In this document: positions 41,894 through 49,614 of the stretch, one piece after another
Numbering within the stretch: position 1 is the stretch's first letter
How the letters are laid out: each line of letters opens with the position of its first letter
Assembly (NCBI RefSeq): GCF_036347055.1
Contig: NZ_CP108882.1
Location: forward strand, 7,862,001-7,926,000
Origin: Streptomyces sp. NBC_00820
Lineage (GTDB): Bacteria; Actinomycetota; Actinomycetes; Streptomycetales; Streptomycetaceae
Length of the DNA stretch: 64,000 nt
Direction of reading: 5' to 3'
The notes under the pieces: model-generated
The model's database searches: none
Told to the model about the DNA's origin: nothing
Seen by the model: the letters and a program-made list of their open reading frames with translations, nothing else
Program-made: the position numbers and the translations under genes

Positions 41894-42640
41894 ATGAAGA
41901 TCGGCATTCTCGGCACCGGGAACATCGGCAAGACGTTGACCAGGCGGTTGAGCGTGGCCGGGCACGAGGTAAAGGCGGCCAATTCGCGCGGCCCGGAGAC
42001 GATCGAGGCGGACGTGCTGTCCTCGGGCGGACGCGCGGTGACAGCGGCGCAAGCCGTAGCGGACGTCGACGCCGTGATCCTCTCCATTCCCTTCGCCCGC
42101 ATTCCGCAGGTCGCACCACTGATCGTCAAGGTGCCGGCTGACACGGTGGTCATCGACACGTCGAACTACTACCCGCACCGGGACAACGGAATCGCCGCGA
42201 TCGAGGCCGGCCAGGCCGAGAGCGTGTGGGCTGCCACGCAGCTGGGCCGACCCATCGTCAAGGCGTGGAACTCGATCGGAGCCGAGTCGTTCGCGCACAG
42301 GAACAAGCCGGCGGGAAGCGCGGACCGCATCGCGCTCCCCGTCGCGGCCGACAGTCCACGAGAGCGTGACCTGGCCATGGCACTCGTCGAGGACACCGGA
42401 TTCGACGCCTTTGACGCGGGGCCGCTCGCACAATCGTGGCGGCAACAGCCCGGCACCCCCGCCTACTGCACGGATCTCACCCGTCAGGAGCTGCCTGACG
42501 CACTGGCGACGGCCGACGCGGCGCGATCACCGAAGCGGCGGCGCGACCTCGGGCTCGCCGTGCTCCAGGAACGTTTCGCGGCCGGCGGGCAACCAGACGC
42601 GGAATACCTTGTCCGCCTGAACCGCGCAATTTACATGTGA
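41894..42640 (+). CDS. NADPH-dependent F420 reductase-like protein 2
   Basis: 248 residues, same architecture as the preceding gene: KIGILGTGNIGKTLTRRLSV, AVILSIPFARIPQVAPLIVK, VVIDTSNYYPHRDNGIAAIE, VKAWNSIGAESFAHRNKPAG. AAGGAG seven bases before ATG 41894. The two are clearly paralogues that have diverged well beyond recent duplication. Shared TetR control is likely unless the hairpin before it ends transcription. Confidence 0.88.
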   Translation: MKIGILGTGNIGKTLTRRLSVAGHEVKAANSRGPETIEADVLSSGGRAVTAAQAVADVDAVILSIPFARIPQVAPLIVKVPADTVVIDTSNYYPHRDNGIAAIEAGQAESVWAATQLGRPIVKAWNSIGAESFAHRNKPAGSADRIALPVAADSPRERDLAMALVEDTGFDAFDAGPLAQSWRQQPGTPAYCTDLTRQELPDALATADAARSPKRRRDLGLAVLQERFAAGGQPDAEYLVRLNRAIYM

Positions 42641-42712
42641 GGAGGGACGGGGGGGCCGACGCGGTGACCCGTCATTGTCGAACAGTTTGTCGCTCTGTGT
42701 AGGAGTCTCACC

Positions 42713-43545
42713 ATGTCATCCCCCCACCAGACGCCCATTGGCGTGGGCATCGTCGGTCTCTCCGCCAGGCGCGGCTGGGCTTCTCAGGCCCACCTTCCCG
42801 CGCTGCAACAGCTGGACGGCTTCGAACTGCGCGCACTTTCGGCGAGCAGCGCCGAGTCCGCGCGGCAGGCTTCGGAGAAGTACGGAGTCGCGCAGTCCTT
42901 CGGGACGGCCGGAGAGCTGGCGGCGGCCGACGGGGTCGACCTGGTGGTGGTCACCGTGAAGGTGCCGGACCATCGGGAGATCATCCAATCCGCCCTGGCC
43001 GCAGGGAAGACGGTGCCCTCCGAGTGGCCGCTGGGCAACGGCACCGCGGAGGCCGAGGAGCTGGCGACCGCCGCTGCCGAACGCAAACTGCGCACTTTCA
43101 CCGGGCTGCAGGCCCGGTCCGCCCCCGTTGTGCGCTATCTGCGCGACCTGGTCGCCGACGGATATGTCGGCGAGGTGCTCTCGACCAGCCTGGTAGCGTC
43201 CGGCGGGAGTTGGGGAGCGGTCTTCTCCGAGGACGGTGCCTACCTACTGGACCGCGCCAACGGCGCAACCATGCTGACCATCCCGTTCGGGCACACCCTC
43301 GACGCACTGACCATGGTGCTCGGCGATGTCGGGAAGGTCACCACCGTCACCGCCACCCGCCACCGAGAAGTCAGGGACCCGCAGACCGGCCGGGTCTTCC
43401 GGCCGAACGTCGCCGACCAGGTGGTGTTCGGCGGCGTGCTCTCCTCCGGCGCGGTGGCCTCCGTGCACTACCGGGGCGGCCAGTCCCGGGGCACCAACTT
43501 CCACTGGGCAGATCAACGGAACGGACGGTGACCTGGTCATCACCC
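42713..43545 (+). pseudogene. Gfo/Idh/MocA-family oxidoreductase, C-terminus lost
   Basis: ATG 42713 gives about 270 residues: IGVGIVGLSARRGWASQAHL (Rossmann), VDLVVVTVKVPDHREIIQSA, GKTVPSEWPLGNG (E-W-P in place of E-K-P), DGAYLLDRANGATMLTIPFG, GGVLSSGAVASVHYRGGQSR. Near 43510 one extra base breaks GTNFHWEINGTDG-type sequence and at about 43545 the gene is joined to a helicase. About 80 C-terminal residues are missing. Confidence 0.82.
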
Positions 43546-43993
43546 GCACGCTGGCGCAGTTCAAGACGGGCACGTCAGCGTGCTGGTAGCGACCAACGTC
43601 GCGGCGCGCGGCATCCACGTCGACAACCTCGACCTCGTCGTCAACGTCGACCGGCCGACCGACCACAAGGACTACCTCCACCGCGGCGGACGCACCGCCC
43701 GCGCCGGCGAGTCCGGCAGCGTCGTCACCCTCGTCACACCGAACCAGCGCCGCGACATGGTCCGCCTCATGTCGGACGCCGGGATCCGGCCGCAGACCAC
43801 CCAGATCCACTCGGGCGACGAGGCCCTGAGCCGGATCACGGGAGCTCAGACCCCGTCCGGCATTCCGGTCGTCATCACCGCACCGGTGGTCGAACGCCCT
43901 AAGCGCAGCGCCACCTCCCGGGGCCGACGCCGCCCCTCTTCGACAACCCGGCGCGCGCCCGTACGCCAAACCACTCTTGATGCGGCGGCGTAG
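43545..43993 (+). pseudogene. DEAD-box RNA helicase, C-terminal remnant
   Basis: RTLAQFKTG, then after a one-base loss near 43570 VLVATNVAARGIHVDNLDLV, VNVDRPTDHKDYLHRGGRTA (motif VI H-R-G-G-R-T-A-R-A-G), GSVVTLVTPNQRRDMVRLMS and a basic tail ending RQTTLDAAA. Only the second half of the C-terminal RecA domain remains; the DEAD motif is lost. In Streptomyces such helicases lie beside cold shock and SCO5918-family genes, as here. Confidence 0.85.
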
Positions 43994-44039
43994 AACTTTC
44001 GTGATCAGGAAGCTGACCCATCTCTGCAGGAGGCACCTT

Positions 44040-44444
44040 TTGACGCTGGTTCAGATGCAGCCCCGCCCGGCGAGCGCCGCCCCCGTGCACAAGACGGTGA
44101 CTGAGGCCATGGACGCGGCCGGGCCGCAGGTCTGTGACGACATGAGCGTAGAGGTGGCGCTGGCTGTTATGGCCGCCGCCCGCGCGGGTCGGCTGGTCGT
44201 CTGCGACCAGGGCGGCCAGGGCACCGGCCTGGTCACCCAGGCCGAACTCACCGCGGTCCGCGACAGTTCCGCTTACACGGACCGCGTCCGCCTGTGCGAC
44301 CTCCTCGGCGACCACGGGTCGATCGCCTCACCCGTGACCACGATGGCCGAAGCCGAGCACGCGATGCGCTCCCGCCGGCTCGGTGCCCTGCCGGTGGTCG
44401 ACGGGCAAGGCAACTCCCTGGGCGTCCTCGCCCTCTCCCGCTGA
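44040..44444 (+). CDS. CBS-domain protein
   Basis: 134 residues containing two short CBS motifs: VTEAMDAAGPQVCDDMSVEV with ALAVMAAARAGRLVVCDQGG, and LLGDHGSIASPVTTMAEAEH with AMRSRRLGALPVVDGQGNSL. CBS pairs bind adenosine nucleotides and act as sensors. TTG 44040 is chosen for GGAGG six bases upstream; the longer frame to 43977 has no RBS. Downstream of the helicase remnant and 49 bases before the SCO5918-family gene. Confidence 0.85.
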   Translation: MTLVQMQPRPASAAPVHKTVTEAMDAAGPQVCDDMSVEVALAVMAAARAGRLVVCDQGGQGTGLVTQAELTAVRDSSAYTDRVRLCDLLGDHGSIASPVTTMAEAEHAMRSRRLGALPVVDGQGNSLGVLALSR

Positions 44445-44493
44445 GCCGCCTCACCCTGGTCGGATCGTTCTCCCCTTCTCCCTGTGAGGCCAC

Positions 44494-44802
44494 ATGCGCT
44501 GCGTCATCGCCCGCTTCCCCTTCGAGCTCACCAAGAGCGGCGTGCTGGAATCGATGAAGGGCATCAAGCCCGAACCGGTCACCGCCGAATCCGTGACCAT
44601 CGGCCGCCGCCACTACCCCGTCAAGCAAGTCGGCCAGGTCATCACCCGCCAGGACCGCCGTGACTTCAGCGCCGCCGAAGTCCTGCGGGCCATGACCCAG
44701 CTCGGCTTCACCTGCCACACCCTCCCCAAGGCCGCGCCTCTGGGCATCCTCAGCTCGCTCCAGCACGCCTCCGCGATGCTCGGCACCCCCGCCACGGTCT
44801 GA
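44494..44802 (+). CDS. SCO5918-family protein
   Basis: 102 residues: MRCVIARFPFELTKSGVLES, MKGIKPEPVTAESVTIGRRH, YPVKQVGQVITRQDRRDFSA. This matches the actinobacterial SCO5918 family, which in Streptomyces accompanies a DEAD-box helicase and cold shock gene. Function unknown; basic, small, probably RNA-related by context. Likely an operon with the CBS gene. Confidence 0.9.
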   Translation: MRCVIARFPFELTKSGVLESMKGIKPEPVTAESVTIGRRHYPVKQVGQVITRQDRRDFSAAEVLRAMTQLGFTCHTLPKAAPLGILSSLQHASAMLGTPATV

Positions 44803-44833
44803 CCGGGTAAACAGGCACGAACCGACACCTGAC

Positions 44834-44879
44834 CAGCAGTGTGGGCCCGACCGGTACGCCGGTCGGGCCCACACTGCTG
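44834..44879. terminator. Bidirectional terminator
   Basis: Perfect 21-bp stem with a TACG tetraloop between convergent genes; the left arm runs from CAGCAGTGTGGGCCCGACCG. Confidence 0.92.
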
Positions 44880-44903
44880 GCAGCCGGTTCCCGTCGCCCT
44901 CGC

Positions 44904-45263
44904 TCAGTGGTCGGAATAGCTGAAGTCGCCTACGGTCCAGGCGCTGACGTCGTCGATCGCAACCCGGTACATCCCGCCCGTCTCCGGGATCCCCACCGTG
45001 CCCTGCAGGATCCGGGCGACATGGAAGTGAAGATGCTTAGGCGGCCCGTCCTCCTTCACGGGGGCGTCGAAGACGGCGGAGAACTCGCCCAAGCGGGCGG
45101 AATCCCTCAGCACATCCGACACTCTCTGCCTCCACACCGCTTCGGGAGCCAGCCGACCGGTGATGACAGCGCCACCGGTGACCACGGTCAGGGACATCTG
45201 GTTGCTCTGCCCGGACTCCACCAGGGCGGCGACGTCAACGAGCAGCTCGTCAGGCTTCGACAT
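44904..45263 (-). CDS. GvpU-like small protein, leaderless
   Basis: 119 residues: MSKPDELLVDVAALVESGQS, NQMSLTVVTGGAVITGRLAP, VRDSARLGEFSAVFDAPVKE-like, ETGGMYRVAIDDVSAWTVGD. Resembles gas vesicle accessory protein GvpU (L-T-V-x-G-x-x-I-T-G), but no other gvp gene is near. A perfect TATAAT (45276-45271) ends seven bases before ATG 45263 and there is no RBS, so the mRNA is leaderless. Intact. Confidence 0.75.
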   Translation of the reverse strand: MSKPDELLVDVAALVESGQSNQMSLTVVTGGAVITGRLAPEAVWRQRVSDVLRDSARLGEFSAVFDAPVKEDGPPKHLHFHVARILQGTVGIPETGGMYRVAIDDVSAWTVGDFSYSDH

Positions 45264-45309
45264 GGGACAGATTATATTTGCCGGCCATCCGGCTGCTTGA
45301 GCGGTGGCG

Positions 45310-45701
45310 CTACCGGGCAAAACGGGCGCTCACGGTCTTTCCGCCGGAGGCCCGGCGGGTGACCGCCGTGGCGTGGGCGAGACGGTTGACCATGGGCCAG
45401 CCGAAGCCGCCGGTGCCGTCGTCAGGTCAGGGGTGCGCATGCGCGGCACATGCCGGCTGGGGTCGTGAACGGCCACCTCGATGGTGTCGGGGTGCGCAGT
45501 CAGTTCCAGTGTGCAGCGGCCCCTGCCGTGGCGCAGGGCGTTGGTGACGAGCTCGGACACGACCAAGACCACAGTGTCCGCTGCGTCAGGGGCCACGGCC
45601 GGCTGCTGCAAACCTTCGAGGAAGGCCCGTGCCTCATCGCGCGCGTCGGCAACGGCTGTCGCGGAACAGACGGCTGCGGCGTTGACGGCCATCATGTTCA
45701 T
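45310..45701 (-). pseudogene. RsbW-type ATP-binding protein, frameshifted
   Basis: Histidine-kinase-like ATPase fold: ARDEARAFLEGLQQPAVAPD, VVLVVSELVTNALRHGRGRC (N box), IEVAVHDPSRHVPRMRTPD. Near 45423 the frame changes and the G box follows as GTGGFGWPMVNRLAHATAVT, RRASGGKTVSARFAR and TAG at 45310. Such small regulators act as anti-sigma-like kinases in Streptomyces. One base separates it from an intact gene, so sequencing error is possible. Confidence 0.8.
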
Positions 45702-45791
45702 CACGGTCACCCTGGTCTCTGGATCGTCCATGCCCGGCCTTTGCCTACCCGACCTCTGTGCCCCGCTCCTCCACCCGCCAACCCGGCAGAG

Positions 45792-45831
45792 CCGCAGTGC
45801 TTGCCGGAGAACCGCAGTGCTTGCCGGAGAA
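45792..45831. repeat. 20-bp tandem duplication
   Basis: CCGCAGTGCTTGCCGGAGAA twice in a row. Confidence 0.95.
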
Positions 45832-46478
45832 ACTGACGGCCACAGTCGACGCGTGGCGGCACGCTGCCGTGCGCCCGCGTCACGGTGCCCGCCCACGGCC
45901 CGCTCGAGACGGGGGCCCGCGCCGGTTCGTGCAAGCGGCCCATCCGAGGCGACGCTACCGGTCGGGCGCGCACGGGCAGCCGGGCGAGGGCGCAGAGAGT
46001 TACCGCGGGCCGATGAAGCAGATCCTCGTCGAGGCGCTGAGGGCGGCAGCAGGAGCGCCAGTCTGCGGATTGCGGCCACCGGCACCGGCGTGCACGGCTT
46101 CCACGAACTGCTGCTCGGTCGTCGGGCCGGGATCGTCAAGGCCGGGCCTTCGTGCTACGCCCGTCATCGGCCGGCCTGTCGGGTGTTACGACCGGAAATA
46201 TGGGGTGCCCAGTGGTGGCCGGTACCCGCCGACGGTAGCCGCGGCGCAGTCGGCGGCGTCACGGGAAGCCCGACGGGCTGCGCGGCTGTGGGTCACTCCG
46301 GGCGCCGGACCTGGGCCTCGGGGCTGCTCCGACCATCCATGGACCGGTTGAGGCGGGTTACCTCATCTTCGAGCGCGCGGAAACCTATGCCCGCTGGAGT
46401 AGACATTGAGCGGTGGTGCGGTTACGGTTTCTCTCGTAGCCGAGATCGAGCAAGGCCCGGCAGAGATGAACTGCCGGC
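45832..46478. other. No recognised gene
   Basis: A + frame near 46060-46140 reads SLRIAATGTGVHGFHELLLG, protein-like for about 30 residues, but no start, RBS or family is evident. Confidence 0.4.
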
Positions 46479-46860
46479 CAGCAGTACACGCAGTTGCAGT
46501 TGGCAGGACGGTGCGGTGGTGGAGTTCCGAAGCCAGAGCGGTTGCAGGACGGTGACGGGACTGACGGCCGGACCGGGTGGCCCGCAGTGATCAGGGGCCG
46601 CCGTGAGCAGGACCGCAGCTGACGCAGTGGCAGTTCAGCAGTTGCGGTTGTCGGTACCAGCAGTGCAGTAATCAGTGGTTCCTCGGTAAAGGCGTCGGCT
46701 GCGGGCGCGCGTGCCGGGAAGTTCGGCAGTGGGGTTCCAAGCCAGAGCAGACGCAGGACGGGCGACGGGGCTGACTGCCGAAGGGTGGCGCTGCGCGAGG
46801 CCACCAGCAGTTCGCAGTATCAGCAGTGCAAGCAGTACGCAGTACCCGTTTGGTAAGTGA
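46479..46860 (+). repeat. CAG-rich degenerate tandem repeat region
   Basis: Two units about 210 bp apart: GTTCCGAAGCCAGAGC with GCAGGACGG and GACGGGACTGAC (46523) and GTTCCAAGCCAGAGC with GCAGGACGG and GACGGGGCTGAC (46733). CAGCAGT/GCAGTA-type motifs surround both. No coding frame fits it. Confidence 0.75.
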
Positions 46861-47066
46861 TTGGTTCAGAGGGAAGGACGGAGGAGTTCAGCGCCATCAG
46901 GATCGCCCGGGCGGAAGGCTTGAGCCCGGGTACCGCAGGACATCGATAGGCAGGTGGTCTCCGGTCACGCATCCGCGATCCCCGCATTCCCCGCCCTCTC
47001 CCGGGTGGGCCTGCGGAACAAATAGGTCGGCGCAGCACTAGGGCCGGCAGATGGTGTAGTTCCTTC
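46861..47066. other. No gene seen
   Basis: Spacer between the repeat region and the hairpin before the MerR gene. Confidence 0.4.
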
Positions 47067-47099
47067 GGGGCCCTGGTGCCAGTACGGCACCAGGGCCCC
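47067..47099 (+). promoter_or_regulatory. Hairpin in leader of MerR gene
   Basis: GGGGCCCTGGTGCC and GGCACCAGGGCCCC, perfect 14-bp stem with a 5-nt loop, 25 bases before the MerR start; attenuator, or terminator of an upstream transcript. Confidence 0.7.
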
Positions 47100-47124
47100 T
47101 CCACGCGTTCCACAGAGAGGTGAG

Positions 47125-47463
47125 ATGACAGCAGACGATTCCTTCGGCCGTCTCGACGACGACGATTACCCCGCCTACACCATGGGTCGAGCTGCCGAGA
47201 TGCTCGGCACCACCCCCAACTTCCTCCGCGCCATCGGTGAGGCCCGGCTGATCACCCCGCTCCGCTCGGAGGGTGGCCACCGCCGCTACTCCCGTTACCA
47301 GCTGCGCATCGCGGCCCGCGCCCGGGAACTCGTCGACCAAGGCACCCCCATCGAGGCTGCCTGCCGCATCGTCATCCTCGAAGACCAGCTCGAAGAGGCC
47401 CAGCGCATTAACGCCGAACACCGCCGCGCCGCCGAATCGCCCAACCCCCCGGCCACGGCGTGA
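47125..47463 (+). CDS. MerR-family regulator
   Basis: 112 residues: [40 protein letters not shown] (wing with R-R-Y-S), and a dimerisation helix [29 protein letters not shown] precedes ATG 47125. Short form without a ligand domain, frequently found next to cold shock genes in Streptomyces; here 70 bases before the promoter of one. Confidence 0.92.
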   Translation: MTADDSFGRLDDDDYPAYTMGRAAEMLGTTPNFLRAIGEARLITPLRSEGGHRRYSRYQLRIAARARELVDQGTPIEAACRIVILEDQLEEAQRINAEHRRAAESPNPPATA

Positions 47464-47532
47464 GATGAGAGTGCCCGCCGGTATCGGCGGGCGCCCCACG
47501 CACGGTCCCGGTGCGCGGCGTGATCGTTCCTG

Positions 47533-47705
47533 TGGTGACGTGGTGTGCGGGCGTGTAGCGTCTGCGTCAGCTGTCGTGGTTCGGAGTTCCCCTTTGCCCA
47601 CGCTTTTAGCGTGGGCGTTTCGCTGTGCTGTGCCGCAGGAACCAGGGCGATCACCTCCGCCTTCCACATGGTGTGGGAGGCGTTCATCGACTGGAAGGCA
47701 TGACT
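47533..47705 (+). promoter_or_regulatory. Cold shock promoter and 5' leader (copy 2)
   Basis: TGGTGA (47533-47538), 17 bases, TAGCGT (47556-47561), identical in elements and spacing to copy 1. The ~140-nt leader contains GCCCACGC-TTTT-AGCGTGGGC (8-bp stem) and shared blocks GTGTAGCGTC, TGTCGTG and GCTGTGC. Confidence 0.75.
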
Positions 47706-47909
47706 ATGGCTACGGGAACCGTGAAGTGGTTCAACGCGGAGAAGGGCTTCGGCTTCATCGCCCAGGACGGGGGCGGCCCCGATGTCTTCGCGCACTACTC
47801 CGCGATCAACTCCTCGGGCTTTCGTGAGCTCCAGGAGGGCCAGATCGTGACGTTCGACGTCACCCAGGGCCAGAAGGGCCCGCAGGCCGAGAACATCAAC
47901 CCGGCCTGA
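47706..47909 (+). CDS. Cold shock protein, CspA family
   Basis: 67 residues: [63 protein letters not shown]1 and RNP2 motifs as in the copy at 32814. ATG 47706 is seven bases after GGAAGG; the ATG at 47700 is too close to it. RNA chaperone, probably induced by cold through its leader. Confidence 0.97.
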   Translation: MATGTVKWFNAEKGFGFIAQDGGGPDVFAHYSAINSSGFRELQEGQIVTFDVTQGQKGPQAENINPA

Positions 47910-48793
47910 CCTCGCGGCCTTGTCCGAGGGATCGCGCACGCCGCATTCGGTGACTGCCACAGCCTGTGCGGGCCGTGCTTTCAACCGGACAAGGGGACCC
48001 GCTCTCGTGCCGGGCGTCGATCGGACCTGTGGTGCACAGGATCAGGGCCGCGCAGCAATGGCTGCGCGGCCCTGATCTGTTGAGCTGCATCTGGAGCCGT
48101 CTGAGTGCCGGGCTTGCCGGTGACCGCCTCCCACAGCGCGTTGACCGTCAGCGCCGACTCGTCCACGCCCTCCGTCAGCCGGGGGCCCACCAGCCCGTAG
48201 TAGCCGGTCTTGCCCCGGGACAGCATCACCTCCCCGGCAGCGACGCGCTGGGGCGGACGCCATCTCCCTCGCCACCTACTGACCCCGCGACAACGTTCTG
48301 GCTCGCGCCGCTCGTCACACGCGTTGCCGCGCTGGTCGCGACGGGCCGGGCGGCAGCGCCGAGGCATCGCGCCACTCGCGAAAGCCGTCCGTCCCTCCGG
48401 CCTGCAAGTTGGCCTGCGAACGTGTTCACGCTGACACGTGCGAAAACGACGCCGCTGATCGTCAGAGCGGCTAGGGCACGCGCCGGATGCTGTTGCAGCG
48501 GGCCTGCCGATCGGCAGCGTCGTAGATTCTGCTGAAGTCAAGGCAGCCATGCTGGGGAACTCCTCCCGGGGCGTCGTACCAAGTCTGAGGCGCCGAATGT
48601 CACCGGGCTTCGGAGCTTGGGTTGTACCTTTCGGCGTGCGCCACGTTCAGCCGTAGTTCATGCGGCCATGGGATTCGATCCCGGTACCGGGGTCGGACTG
48701 GGGGTGTTGCGGGAAGCGGCGACTCCGCACGTGCCCCACCAACTTCTCCCACCGTGAGGTGACACGGGGGTCTTTCTTCGCCTGCTGGTCACC
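47910..48793. other. Mostly non-coding, one possible fragment
   Basis: Contains the terminator at 48040 and, on the minus strand at about 48003-48240, a protein-like piece GEVMLSRGKTGYYGLVGPRL, TEGVDESALTVNALWEAVTG, KPGTQTAPDAAQQIRAAQPL without a start; family not recognised. Confidence 0.45.
48040..48077 (+). terminator. Hairpin terminator
   Basis: GATCAGGGCCGCGCAGC and its exact complement, 17-bp stem with AATG loop, 130 bases after the cold shock gene. Confidence 0.85.
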
Positions 48794-48934
48794 GTGGCCA
48801 TGGTGCTCGGCATCATCGGAGTGGTGACGAAGGGCCTGCTCCAACTCTTGGTCAACGGTGTGGTGGTTTTGGTGGGCGACGTCGTCCTGCTCGGCCTGCG
48901 TATGGGCCGCCGCCGCAGGCGCCTGCCCCGGTGA
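48794..48934 (+). CDS. Possible small membrane protein
   Basis: From GTG 48794: VAMVLGIIGVVTKGLLQLLV, NGVVVLVGDVVLLGLRMGRR, RRRLPR. Two hydrophobic helices and a basic tail, about 46 residues, a composition not expected of a shadow frame. Start uncertain and no RBS; a stop at 48755 limits the upstream frame. Confidence 0.45.
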   Translation: MAMVLGIIGVVTKGLLQLLVNGVVVLVGDVVLLGLRMGRRRRRLPR

Positions 48935-49116
48935 CGCGGTCACCCGGGGAAGAGTCCATCGCCCAGGCGTGGTGGGCCCCGTCCGCGACGGTGCGGAGGC
49001 GTCGGTGAGGTCGGCGCCGGTGTCGGCGTTCCGCCGGGAGTGGCCGGTCACGAGCAGCAGAGGCGCGCACCGCCGGGTGTACCAACTCGGCGAGGCGAGA
49101 TAGGCCGTCGGCCATG
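48935..49116. other. No gene seen
   Basis: Spacer before the long repeat; no supported frame. Confidence 0.4.
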
Positions 49117-49476
49117 ACGCCCGTTTGACGCTCTGAGCGCCTGACACAGTGGATGCACGACCCGCAGAATGCCTCTGACCTGGTGTTTCCCCCGGTTCGA
49201 CTCGGGATGACATCCTTTCGATGACGCATCCCGTGGAGTGCGTCGCCATCCTGGAGCCGGTGAAGAAGGACGCCTGACCTGCGGTTTCCTGTCTCAGGGT
49301 CGTTTCTCGACCTGTTTCCCTGAGTACAACAGGTCGGGCGGTCCGGGGCGCTGTGACCTGCATTTCCGGAGTGAGGGCGGTAGTCGAAGGGCGTCGGGGT
49401 GACTGTCTCGCGAACGTTCTTGACGCTCAAATGACGCTGGCTTCGACGGTCGAACTTCGTCGCCGGCACGCCCTCG
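49117..49476 (+). repeat. Long structured non-coding repeat, copy 1
   Basis: Related along its length to 63476-63825 (same orientation). Shared blocks: GACGC-CGTTTGACGCTCTG at the start, CGTGGAGTGCGT, CTGACCTGCGGTT, CGACCTGTTTCC and, at the end, TTCTTGACGCTCAA-TGACGCT. Each copy holds three TGACCTG boxes and a hairpin around CGACCTGTTTC whose stem differs in sequence but pairs in both (here CTCAGGG/CCCTGAG). Confidence 0.85.
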
Positions 49477-49571
49477 ATGCCGGTGGTGCTCATCCTCCCA
49501 ATCGTCGCCGTGCTCGCGTCGGGACGGCGGGACCGCACACCATTGCGCGGCTCCGCCCACGGTGACACCGC

Positions 49572-49597
49572 CGGCGGCACCGGTCACGGTGCCGCCG
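49572..49597 (-). terminator. Terminator of multicopper oxidase operon
   Basis: CGGCGGCACCG and CGGTGCCGCCG, 11-bp stem with GTCA loop, just after the stop at 49615. Confidence 0.85.
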
Positions 49598-49614
49598 CTT
49601 CGGGCCGCTGAATC

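Noticed and set aside
46479..46860. Iteron-type replication origin
   Set aside because: Units are long and degenerate, no rep gene or AT-rich segment is near.
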